Part shown: one piece after another, positions 42,985 to 54,277 of the stretch
Numbering within the stretch: the stretch's first letter is position 1
Layout of the letters: each line of letters opens with the position of its first letter
Assembly (NCBI RefSeq): GCF_022965805.1
Contig: NC_133101.1
Span: 48,688,342 to 48,752,341 of the forward strand
DNA from: Primulina eburnea
Lineage: Eukaryota > Streptophyta > Magnoliopsida > Lamiales > Gesneriaceae
Direction of reading: 5' to 3'
DNA: 64,000 bases
Notes under the pieces: generated by a model
Seen by the model: the letters and a program-made list of their open reading frames with translations, nothing else
Database searches by the model: none
Told to the model about the DNA's origin: nothing
Translations under genes and position numbers: made by a program

Positions 42985-45347
42985 TGATATAATTAGATCG
43001 GATCACATTTTAGCTTTTTTGCTAAATATTAAATTACACAACACACAAAACACAAATACATGTATATATATATAATATATATGTGAAACCATATATTTCA
43101 CCCCTTAGTCTTACGCCTCCACCTCTGCGCCTTGTTTCTTTTCCTTCGTACCCATATTTTCAGCTATTGTTGCTGCCCAATTCCGACCGGAAAAGCTTCT
43201 CCTGGATCTTCCTAAGCTATTCTAGTAGCTCTGCAGCTGATTGGCGGAAGAACAAGTGAAAACCAAGCTCGTTTGCGCAGCTCCAATTTCTGCCTAGCTG
43301 CTGCGCCGAGCATATGCTCGATTTCCAGCCTTTATTCTTTCTTTCCTTGTGTACTACAGTGCTGAAGATCTCATTTTCATATCTATTTCAGTTTTTAGGA
43401 GTTGATTGAAGGTGATATCTAAGCCTAGGGTTTCACTTTTGTTCATGGAATTATATTTTTTTAGTTCTGTTATTATATTGTGATTACATGTCTGATTTTT
43501 GGATTTCTTTGAATTATGCATTACAAATCTGTAGTTATGATTCAATGGATGTTGTACTGCTATTTGTTGGCTTTCTTTTATATTGAAATAATCAAATTCC
43601 AGATAGTAATAGATTTTATATGAATTTTCTACTAAGATGTGTCAAAACCACATTCTGGATTTGAGGTGAGTAGCAAAGCCTACTGTATTTTGGGGATATG
43701 ACCTTTGTGCACGCGGCTAGTGGACTTTTGGTTCAAATGAAAGTTGTAGAGCCATGTGTTGGATTCGAAATGAAACAAGAATCATAAAATTCTATTATGA
43801 ATTGAACTAGTTATGCTTGTTTTATTGGAACTGCTCAGTTGCAGATTATGTCCGTGATTTTCGTTAGTTGCAACGTGTTCTCGTAAATTCTGGGAATAAT
43901 CTATTGAGATTCTAAATACATTAACTTCTGGACAAACTTAGATATTTGAGTATTCTTTCATTTTCCATTGGCGTATATTGATTTAAGTTAAAAATGAGTT
44001 AGATAAGAATTTTATGCTCTTAGGTGCCGAATCTGTAACTGTAACAGAATGTAATTTTCATGGTTTATGTTTTTGGGTGTTTGAACATGTCAAGATGATC
44101 AAATTTCCTGTTGATGTCTTTTGATGAAATATGGGATTTTGAGATAGGGATCCAGCCATGTATGATAAGTACATTTTCGTTAAGTTTTGGAGGAGTTATG
44201 ACCTTTAAACTGATCTTAGATACAAACTGAAAATGATAACTTGTATTTGGCTGAGAGTTTAGTAATTATTTGATGGAAATAAATTATTTGCCACTTGTTT
44301 TGGTAACCAGGAAGCGTTAAAGATTTCTTAAATTGTTGTGGTAATTTAATTTGAATGTTAAGGTACTGATTGATCTATTCCTTATAGCGTTTATAATGAC
44401 GTGTAATTTAATTTGTGAATTGACTGGTTTTACGTGAATTATGTGATTAGGTGCTCTTTGTGTTATTTGAATGCATTATAAGATTATTCCTAATTTCTTA
44501 AAATAAAACATGATTTTAAATATATTTGAATAATTTGTGGATTTATATACATTGTTGAACAAGCATTAATATTAAGCCATGACTCCGTTGTTTCCGAGAT
44601 TTCTGTTTACTTTTGGATGAGTTATTTAGACATCGGACCCGATGGCGTTTTAGCGTCACATCTCTGATGACTAGCAGAAGGGCCGAACAGTTCTGCAGAC
44701 TGACACCTCTGACGCAGATGTGCAAGATCGAGGGCATATTTGACACGTCACACCTGGTACATGTGGCCACAGTTATTGCTATCGTTTCAATGGATCCAGT
44801 TTGATATCTGAGATAATTTGGTAATCTACATGTATTTCATTGCATTAATTCGTTACATATCATTTATACATGCTATAATTTATTTGATCCTCATATTGGG
44901 GTTCGGCTCCTATCCCTCGGGGCTGCAGTGGTTTGTTCTGTGATTGCATAGTAGATTATACAGGTGATTATGAAGCAGCTGGGGTAGCATCTGCCATTGG
45001 AGCCCAGCAAGTCAGTTTGAGTTTGGAGTCCTCAGATATTTGTTCTATATATTGATTCAATTGCCAAGGAGATGCTTCGTATAATTGTATGGTTGTATAC
45101 TTGAGTGTTGGATTTTATTTGGTTCGATCGAGCTTGGTTGGATTCGCATGCGATTGGTATTCTTTTGGTTTATTGGACTCTATTTTAAATGTTTTGTTGA
45201 GTTGTTTTGCTTTTTTGGTATGTCCTATTTACAGGGATGTAATGCCGAAATGTCTATAGGTCCAAAAATAGAAAAAAATTATTCGTTTTCGCTAATAAAT
45301 TTTGGTTGTTTGATAATTAAAAACTAATCAGGAGCACGACCCTCGCA
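42985..45347 (+). mobile_element. Ty3/gypsy LTR, 5'-truncated (left arm of the inverted pair)
   Basis: Homology to the LTR fragment at 47112 begins near 42985 (GATCGGATCACATTTTAG), so about the first 240 bp are missing. It ends CGACCCTCGCA at 45347, two bases before a degenerate PBS. It aligns in opposite orientation with 48906-52500. The shared CGGACCCGATGGCG / GTGTGACG region near 44630-44760 recurs at 49490-49620. No gene inside. Confidence 0.83.
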
Positions 45348-45349
45348 GT

Positions 45350-45361
45350 TGGTACCGAGCG
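45350..45361 (+). other. Degenerate PBS
   Basis: TGGTACCGAGCG resembles TGGTATCAGAGCG with a substitution and a lost base. Its position two bases after the LTR end, as in the right-hand copy, supports the call. Confidence 0.7.
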
Positions 45362-45618
45362 TAATTGGGGTATGCTCGAATTAGAATTTAGGATACTCGA
45401 GTTTAGACACAAATAAAATGATTGTGTATTTGATTTACAACTTGCACTTATTCGATTTACTTGTTATGTTTATTTAACTTAGCTGAGTTAGAGCTGATAG
45501 TGAAGTAAGTTTGACACTTAGTTTATTATTTCTTAGTTGACTAAGTTTTAACTTTCTCTGAAACTTTTTAGTGCTTATTATTATTTCTGCTTGTGGTGTA
45601 TTCCTTGTGTCTTGTAGA

Positions 45619-46727
45619 ATGACACTCGGAGGAAGATGCAAAAAGGGGAAATAAGTAATTCAAGAGTCTGCAGCTCAGAATTTTGGAGTAAGTGATGGCA
45701 TTGGCAGAGGTAGATGTGGCTGCCTTAGAGGAAGGGTAACTCGAAATGTGAACATTGAGGTAGAGGTGGAACAGAAGCCACCAATCTGTCCATAAAGACA
45801 TGTGGCAAGAAATGTGGAAGTTGTTCGTGAGATTCAACAGTTGACCCAAAGAATAAGAGAAATGAAGTTAGTGATTGCTAATTCCAAGACATACGTCCTC
45901 CAAAGTTATTTGGAAATGAAGGTGGCGAAAAGGCAATAGCGTGACTGAAGAGCATGAACTATTTATTTAATTTGGTGGAGTACACTCTAGAGTTGAGACT
46001 CAGGTTAGCTATTTACCAACTCAAGGATCGAGCACAATTGTGGTGGGAAGCTACAGAGGAAGCGCTCAAGGAATATAATCAGATAATTTATTTGGAGGTA
46101 TTCTGTATTCATTTTAATCAAGAATACTTACCTTCAACTTATTATTTTGTTAAGGAAGCCGAGTTCAATCAGTTGGTTCAGGGGACTATGTCAGTGGGAG
46201 AGTATGCCTCTCAATCTTCTGCTCTTCTAACTTATATAGCTCATGTTTCTAATAGTGATCGATCCAAGCTGTCGCGTTTTATGCATAGGTTGAATCGGAC
46301 GACACATACTTTGGTTATGACTGGAGTACCTACTTATGTTGAATCAGTAGAGAAAGCTAAGAATAATGAGGCTAGTTTGCTTTGGGGATGATCACAACAA
46401 ATTACATCTTTTACTTTCTAAGGGTCCAAGAGTAACATTCAGATGCCATTGGGCATATCTCCCTGCCAGCCTCCCCAGTCATACCAGCCACCTAAGCAAC
46501 ATAAATTCAAGGCCAAGGGAAAACAATTTAAGAAGAAGTCTTACAACTGTTCATCTAGTTCAGACAGTAATCGTGGAGGAGAATCTGGTGGTTATGTTCG
46601 AGATTCTTGTGAGAGATGTGGAGGTAGACACCTTACTGCTCAGTGCAAAGGATTTCAGGGAAACTACCATACTTGTGGTCTACTGGGATATTATGCGAGA
46701 GCTTGTCCTAATGCGGGAAGACAATAA
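45619..46727 (+). pseudogene. Ty3/gypsy gag, broken (left arm)
   Basis: It starts ATGACACTCGGAGG at 45619, matching the ATG of the right arm at 48648. Stops and frameshifts interrupt the N-terminal part. The Retrotrans_gag domain is open at 45954-46391 (YQLKDRAQLWWEATEEA, FNQLVQGTMSVGEY). The zinc-knuckle part at 46443-46727 reads CERCGGRHLTAQC, then YHTCGLLGYYARAC, where the second knuckle has lost its first Cys and its His. The product would be non-functional. Confidence 0.87.
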
Positions 46728-46929
46728 TGTCAGTCCTCATATTTTAGCCAGTTTCCCCTAGCCCCCGTGCCTAGACAATTTACTCCATAGCCTAGCTACC
46801 CGCAACCGAGAGGGTCTTCTCAGCAGTACTTTCCATTGCCTCAGCAAGCTAGAGTACATGCTTTGACACATGACCAGTCTCACGAGACTCCCAGAGGGGT
46901 CATTGCAGGTAAATGCTTTATTTTTTTTT

Positions 46930-47111
46930 ATCTCTTTGCACGTATATTGATAGACACATGAGCATCTCATTCATTTTTATCTATTGCATTTATCGGTGAG
47001 CATGAGATTTCTACTACCTTGTTATTGGATACGGTCTGTATCTACCCCTGCTAGTGTGTATTTGATGTCTCGTGAAATAGTTCTGAACTTTGTGATTAAA
47101 TTTGTTATCAA
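46930..47111 (+). pseudogene. Ty3/gypsy protease fragment
   Basis: IDT-stop-ASHSFLS at about 46948-46980 is the retropepsin DTGASHSF motif with the Gly codon changed to TGA. The frame continues to VYLMSREIVLNF, then stops being recognisable exactly at the LTR start at 47112. The rest of protease, RT, RNase H and integrase is deleted. Confidence 0.75.
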
Positions 47112-47436
47112 TGTAAGATCCCGAATTTAATTAACCAATATTTGATAATAATTAGAAATAATTATTTTAAAGTGCGAATTAAAATAATTAAGCCAAATAA
47201 ATTTAGTTGTGTGTTAAAAATATGTATTAGAAAATATCGAAATTATAGACGATATTAAAATACATATTGAAGTTTAATAGAACACCGGTGTTGAAATAAA
47301 TTGGATCTGGTCACATTTTAGAATTTTTGCTAAATATTGAATTACACAACAGACAAAATACAAATACATGTATGTATATATATCCGTTTTATGAAAATTA
47401 GAAACCATTTCTCCCCCTAGCCTTATGCCTCCACAC
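47112..47436 (+). mobile_element. 5' portion of a Ty3/gypsy LTR, plus orientation
   Basis: TGTAAGATCCCGAATTTAAT marks the LTR start, matching the right arm's TGTGAGAACCTGAATTTAAT. About 325 bp are kept, up to the GCCTTATGCCTCCACA block. It is most simply the start of the 3' LTR of the left-arm element. Confidence 0.78.
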
Positions 47437-47638
47437 CCTAGCTAGGCAGAAATTTGGATGTGCAAACGAGTTTGGTTTTCACTTATTCTTGCGCAAATCA
47501 GCAGCTGAGCTACTAGACTAGCTTAGGAAGATCTAGGAAAAGCTTTTTCGGTCGGAGCTGGGCAGCAACAATAGCTGAGAAGATGGGGACGAAGGAGAAG
47601 AAACAAGGCTCAGGGGTGGATTAAGGTGCCTACCTCCA
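47437..47638 (-). mobile_element. Ty3/gypsy LTR fragment, minus orientation
   Basis: This block reads like 52310-52500 of the right-arm LTR (GAGCTACTAGACTAGCTTAGG, AGAAGATGGGGACGAAGG). The orientation changes at about 47436, so plus and minus pieces of the same LTR are joined back to back. At 47638 it meets the gag in the middle of its zinc knuckle. Confidence 0.78.
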
Positions 47639-48648
47639 CATCTCCCACAAGAATCTCAAATATAACCACAAGATCCTCCTCCCCGAGTACTGCCTGAACT
47701 AGATGAACTGCTATAAGACTTCTTCTTAAATTTTTTTCCATTGGCTTTGAATTTTTTGTTGCTTAGGTGGCTGGTATGACTGCAGAGGTTGGTAGGAAGG
47801 TATGCCCTTTGACATCTGAATGTTACTTTCAAGCTCTTGGGAAGTAAAAGATGTAACTTGTTGTAATCCTCTGCAAAGCAAACTAGCCTCAATATTCTTT
47901 GCTTTATCTACTGCTTCAGCATAAGTAGTTGGTGCTCCAGTTATAACCAAAGTAAGTATCGTCCGATTCAACCTATGCATAAAACGCGACAGCTTGGATC
48001 AATCACTTTTAGAAAAATGAGATACATAAGCTAGAAGAGCAGAAAATTGAGAGAAACACTCTCACACTGACATATTCTCATGAACCAACTGATTGAACTC
48101 GGCTTCCTTAGTAGAATAATAAGATGGAGGTGAGTATTTTCGAATAAAATGAGTACGGAATACCTCCCAAGAAATTATCTGACCATATTCCCTAGGTGCT
48201 TCCTCTGTAGTTTCCCACTACAATTGTGCTCGATCCTTGAGTTGGTAAACAACTAACTTGAGTCTTAACTCTAGAGTGTACTCCACCAAATTAACTAAAT
48301 AGTTCATGGTCTTCAGCCACACTGTTGCCTTTTCATCACCTTGATTTCCAAATAACTTTGGAGGACGCATATCTTGCAATATAGCAATCACCAACTCCAT
48401 TTGTCTCATTCTTTGGGTCAATTGTTGAACCTCACGATGAACTTCAGCATTTCTTGCCACATACCTTTCTGGACGGATTGATGGCTCATGTTCCACCTTT
48501 GTATTCACGTTTCGAGTTTCACTTCTTCTAAGGCGGTCACGTCTACCTCTTCCAATACCATGTGAATACCATAACTTAATCCAATATTCTGAGCTTCGGA
48601 CTCTTGAGTAACTTTTTTCCCCTTTCTGCCTCTTCCTCCAGGTGCCAT
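47639..48648 (-). pseudogene. Ty3/gypsy gag, broken (right arm)
   Basis: The minus strand starts at ATG 48648 (MAPGGRGRKGKK). The Gag body is spread over frames at 48218-48508 (LFGNQGDEKATVWLK, YQLKDRAQL) and 47726-47980 (SRFMHRLNRTILTLVI), with stops between them. It ends at 47639 inside the zinc knuckle (CGRCGGRHL), where the LTR fragment is joined. Gene order and sequence mirror 45619-46640 in the left arm. Confidence 0.87.
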
Positions 48649-48891
48649 TTTACAAGAAACAAGGATTACACCACAGACAGAAATAATAATAAGCACTCAA
48701 AAGTTTCAAGAAAAGTTAAAACTTAGTCCACTAAGAAATAATAAATTACGTGTCAAACTTACTTCACTTCCAGCTCTAACTCAATTAAGTTAAATAAACA
48801 TAGCAAGCAAATCAAATAAGAGCAAGTAGTAAATCAAATACGCAATCATTTTATTTGTGTCTTAACTTGAGTGTCCTAGACTCTAACTTAC

Positions 48892-48903
48892 GCTCTGATA
48901 CCA
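48892..48903 (-). other. PBS of the right-arm gypsy element
   Basis: The minus strand reads TGGTATCAGAGC, two bases from the LTR end at 48906, a perfect match to the plant initiator tRNA-Met PBS. Confidence 0.93.
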
Positions 48904-48905
48904 AC

Positions 48906-51900
48906 TGTGAGGGCTCCTGCTCTTGATTAATTTATAATTATCAAACAACCAAAATTTATTAGCGTAAATAGTGAAAACGAATAAAATTTTTCCATTTTTA
49001 GGCCTAAAAAAATTTCGGCATGACCTTCTCGTAAATAGGGCATACCAAAAAATCAAAACAACACAACAAAACGTTTATATTCGAAAATAAACTCCAATAA
49101 ATCAAAAAGAATACCAATCGCATTCAGAGCCGGCCGGCTCGATCAAACCAAATAAAATCCAACACTCAATTATACAATCATACAAATACATGAGGAGTAT
49201 AAATATCTGGGGACTCCCAATTCAAATCGACTCACTGGGCTCCACTGACAGACGCTCCGCTAGCTGCATCAGAACTACCTATATAAATGATATAGAATCA
49301 TAGAACAAACCACAGCATCCCCGAGGGACATGGGTCAAACCCTAGTACGAAGATCAAATAAATTACTACATTACATAAATGGCATATAATGAAATCAATG
49401 TAATGAAATGCATCTAGGGTACCAAATAAACTCGGATATCCAACTGGATCCAATTAAACGATAGCAATAACTGTGGCCACATGTGCCAGGATGTGACGTG
49501 TCAAATACGCCATCGGTCCTGCACATCTGCGTCAGGGGTGTCAGTTTGCAGAACTGCTCGGCCCTTCCGCTTGTCATCAGAGGTGTGACGCTAAAATTTC
49601 CTCGGCTCTGATGTCTAAATAACTCATCCAAAAGTAAACAAAAATCTCAGAAACCACAGAGTCATGACTCAATATGAATGCGAACTCAATAATGCATATA
49701 AATCCACAGATTATTCCAATATATTTAAAATCATGTTTTATTTTAAAAAATTGGAAATAATGCATTCTAATAAAAAAAAAGCTCCTAATCACATAATTCA
49801 CGTAAAATCAATCAATTCACATCAATTAAATTACACGTTGCTATCGACGCTGTAATGAATAGATCAATCTGTTCCTTAACCTTCAAATTAAATTACCACA
49901 ATAATGTAAGAAATCCTTGATGCTTCTGGGTTACCAAAACCTGTGGCAAATAATTTATTTCCATAAAATAATTACTAAACTCATACCAAATGATAAGTTA
50001 CCATTTTCACTTTATACCTAAGCTCGGTTTAAAGGTCATAACTCCTCCAAAACTTAACCAAAATATGGTATCATAAATAGCTGGAATCCTATCTCAAAAT
50101 CTCATATTTCATCAGAAAACATCGACAATAAATTTGATCATCTTGACAGTAACACCCAAAAACAGAAACCATGAAAATTATGTTATCGTTCCAGATTCAG
50201 CACCTAAGAGCATAAAATTCATATTAACTTAAATCAATATCCACCAATTGAAAATGAAAGAAGACTCAAATATATAAGTTTTTCTAGAAGAAAACAAATT
50301 CAGAATCTCAATAAATTATTCTCAGAGTTTACAAGAACACGCTGCAACTAACGAAAATTGCGGACATAATCTGCAACTGAGCAGTTCAAAAAAGCATAAC
50401 TATTTCAATTCTTAATGGAATTTAACGATTCTTATTTCATTTTGTTGGTACTTTTCAAGTTCGCAATCTTGATTTTGATGATAACAAAACTTGTTAATTG
50501 TGTTACTAATTATCTACCTTAGTTATGCAGCATCTAGGATCACTCGCGAGATGTTTACTTCGCTAAACTGAAGACCCAACTGAACACACAAAATGAAACA
50601 GTCTAACTGGTTACGTCATTTGAGCAGTACAGCTGATTGACCAGTTGATAGGTGATTCAGCAGGAAAACCTCAGAAGCCTGGCCAGCCGAAAGAGTGTTC
50701 AACTAATGAAGAAACCCAGTTGATCAGTCCAACTGAACGAGTGTGAAATCAGTTCAACTGACGAGTCAACTGATTTCACCAGTCCAACTGAAAGATCAGT
50801 TCAAACTGACCAGTTCGAAGCATCAATTAGAATCTTTCAGTTATAGATGAAGATAAACTCTTTCAAGTGGATTCCAGCTGTGCGAGAAGGTGCAAAGCCA
50901 TTATCCAGTCAAAGGATAATAATGTACGTTGCATCAGAGCATTAAGACAAAACTCTTCAGAAGGACAGTCAAAAAGACGAGATACTAAGTCCAAGAAGTC
51001 GATTCAAATGCAACGGATACAATAAATGAGTCTCACTGTACGATCAGCTTCTTCTGTGTATATAAAGAGAAGATCGGTAAAGACTCAAAAGAGAGAAGAG
51101 AGCACAGATACAATACTAGAGAGAAAAGGGCACGTCCAGTTGATTATCAGCTTTCAGAAGCACTTAAGCCCATAGGGAACTCTTCATCGTTGTATCAGCT
51201 TAGTTTAGAAGCCACTTTCCCTCAGTGTGCGAGAACATTCTTGTTCAGTTCTCACACACATACTTACTCTCAAACCACCCAAAACAGTCTTGCACAAAGA
51301 CATTAAACTTGTGTTTGTAGTCTTTCTCACATAGACGTAAAACAAGTGTTGACTAGAAGTTTCTGTTTTCAGTCGTAGCTAGGAGTTCAGTTTAGGCAGT
51401 GGATAAGTCCTAGCTGAGTGGGCTTGTACATGTAGTTGTATAAATCAAAGTCTTCTAGTGGATCCTATCCATGGAGATAGAAGGGGTGACGTAGAAGCAG
51501 TTGAAGTCTCCGAACATCCATAAATATATCTTGTGTATTTAACTGATTAACTATCGTTTTAAAATTGTTTGGATTAGTTAGAGTGTTCGTGTGTTGAGTT
51601 GTTACTATAACTGAAATACAAGAATGCAAAAACTAATATGTGTTCTTTCAGTTAGTCAGTTTACATAAGTTTAAATGTTTTTTTAACATTTCAGTTTTCT
51701 TTACGAAGGATTACCACGAGTTTCTTCCGCTTGGTTTAAAACTAAACTCGATTTAATTCGTCGGTGTTAATATTCTTAGAACACGAGCTATTGAAGCTCA
51801 TTGAAGACTATTGTGTGCGAAATGCCTTCGAAGGCGCTAGCACACACGATCCATCACATTTCGAAGACAACACATAGCTCTACAACCTTCAGTTTGAACC

Positions 51901-52819
51901 AAAATTCCAGTATCCGAGTGCACAAAGGTCATGTACCAGAAATACAGTAGGTTTTGCTACACATCTCAAACACAGAATATGATTTTGATACATCTTGGTA
52001 GAAATTCATATAAAATCTATTACCAGCTGGAATTTGATTATTCCAGTGGTTAAAGAAAGTCAACAAATAGCACTAAAAGTTCCATTTGAACCACAACTAC
52101 AGATTAACAATTCATGAAAATCCGAAAATCAATCATATAATCACAATATAATAACAGAACCAAAATAATCTAATTCCACGAACAAAATTGAAACCCTAGG
52201 CTTAGAGATTACCTTCAATCAACTCCTAAACCGAAATAGTGTTGGACATGAGATCTTCAAGCCCTTTAATACAAAAGGAAAGCAAGAAGAAAGGTTGGAA
52301 ATCGAGCATATGCTCGGCGTAATAGCTAGGCAGAATTGGAGCTACGCAAATGAGCTTGGTTTTCACTTGTTGTAGCGCCAATCAGCTGCTGAGCTACTAA
52401 ACTAGCTTAGGAAGATCTAGGAGAAGCTTTTCCGGTCTGAGTTGGGCAGAAGCAGTAGCTGAGAAGATGGGCACGAAGGAGAAGAATCAAGGTGCAGGGT
52501 GGAGGCGTAAGGCTAAGGGGTGAAATGGTTTCTTATTTTCATAACACACACACACATATACATGTATTTGTATTTTGTGTGTTGTGTAATTTTATATTTA
52601 GAAACAATGTTAAAGTGTGACCGATCCAATTTATTTCAACACTCGTATTCTATTAAACTTCAATATGTATTTTAATATCGTCTATAAATCCGATATTTTC
52701 TAATACATATTTTTAACACACAACTAAATTTATTTGGCTTAATTATTTTAATTCCTCACTTTAAAATAATTATTTCTATTTCTTGCCAATTATTGTTTAA
52801 TTAAATTCAGGTTCTCACA
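48906..52819 (-). mobile_element. Ty3/gypsy 5' LTR (right arm), with a nested solo LTR
   Basis: The minus-strand LTR starts TGTGAGAACC at 52819 and ends GGAGCCCTCACA at 48906. Without the insertion at 50443-51856 it is about 2.5 kb. It aligns along its length, in opposite orientation, with 42985-45347. The AGCTTTTCCGGTC region at about 52425 mirrors 43190. No gene inside. Confidence 0.87.
50443..51856 (+). mobile_element. Copia-type solo LTR with target-site duplication
   Basis: The 1414-bp block begins TGTTGGTACTTTTC and ends GATCCATCA, flanked by CATTT at 50438-50442 and 51857-51861. Removing it restores the host LTR reading seen at about 43770 in the left arm. A TATA-like TATATAAAGAG lies at about 51058. 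CAACTG/CAGTTG hexamers crowd the first 750 bases. It shares the GATAGAAGGGGTGACGTAG and CTCCGAACATCCA blocks with 5566-6511. Confidence 0.9.
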
Positions 52820-53393
52820 CATATTTAGCCTTAAATTAACCATTTTTTTTATGGATGATTATTATTTTGTCAATGATGTACATGGATTTTGAAGATTGAG
52901 ATATTCACGGTAAAAGTTTTAATCATTTAATATTTAAGTTGTATTTTTTTATTATTATTACACGAATTGTGTTCAAAATAAAAATTGTATACTAGTTTTA
53001 TTAAAATAATATATATATATTACTAGGTATAGGACCTCAAAATTTCGAGGTGTATATCCAAGTGTTTATGTGATAAATGATAAATATTGTTAGGTGTTTA
53101 TCCAATTTTGTATGCAGTTAATGGTAAATTTTGTTTACAATTTAAAAACGATATGTATTCATATTTTTATATATTTAATTGTATGGGTTTTTTTTTTGGG
53201 TAAAATAATATAAGAAACAATATATACTGTGAGTTTTTAAAGCAATAAACAAGTTTGATTTATTTGTGTAAAAAAAGTTATAGATGCTAAATATGGGTAG
53301 CAAAAATAATAGTATAATAGATACAAAAAAACATAGGAGTTTAGTTTATGTATATGAATTATAAATCGGTGTAAAATGATATATTAAATGTAG

Positions 53394-53477
<84 letters not shown>

Positions 53478-54277
53478 GAACATGTTTAAAAGAGTATTAT
53501 TTAATTTGGTTAAAGTTGTGTACGCATGTTGTAATGTTTAAAGGTTTTATTTAAGCTTGTTTAAAAAGTAATGAAATTGACCAGTCTGAATGCATCTAAG
53601 TAATAAGAATGAACATGGAAATATCAGTTAAATATACTGAGTAATATTAAATTTTTTCCTTGTTTTTTTTTTTTTTTTGGGAAAAGGTGGCTGATAATAG
53701 TTAATTTTTTTTAATTTTTGATTTTTTTTTGTGTTAGGAATTAAAAGCTAGAAATTGCTTTGATTAAGGAGTAGTGTATTCTACTTTATTTATCTTAGAT
53801 ATTCTATCAAAGGTGTAATTGTTAAGGTCGGATTAAAGCATATGTGATATTTTTGTCTAGCTATATAAAACATATATTTTTCACATACGTTTGAGGGTGT
53901 TATTGTTTTTGAAACTTTAGCAATGAGCATGGTTCATACATCTATGCTATCTTCTTTTGTATCTAAGTGTTTATTTTTTCGAAATAATTAATGAATTATA
54001 TTGTTTGAATCATGGCGTTTATAGAAAATAAGGTATAAAATATGTTTATCAATATAAATATTACAGAAAAATTTATTGCTAAACCTAGGTGAAGTTAGGT
54101 TGTACGTGTCCAGATATAATATATAGATATGACTCAATAAATTAATACAAATTAAGAAATAAGTATTCTATATACATCCGTGTGAATACAACATTTTTTA
54201 ATCTTAAAAAATATTTATAGGGTTAACAATAAATAGATTTTACATATATATTCGATTTTTTAAAATTGATTTTGATA
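52820..54277. other. AT-rich intergenic stretch, no gene seen
   Basis: This region is very AT-rich with homopolymer runs and a long AT microsatellite. It has no coding frame, element terminus or RNA gene that I can support. Confidence 0.6.
53395..53475. repeat. (AT)n microsatellite, about 80 bp
   Basis: This is an uninterrupted AT/TA run of about 80 bases, the longest simple repeat in the window. It is self-complementary and likely to vary in length between individuals; read-based length may be unreliable. Confidence 0.97.

Noticed and set aside
44543..44804. Open frames on both strands, repeated at 49395-49631
   Set aside because: They lie in the conserved part of the gypsy LTR in both arms and conflict in strand; the conservation is that of the LTR.
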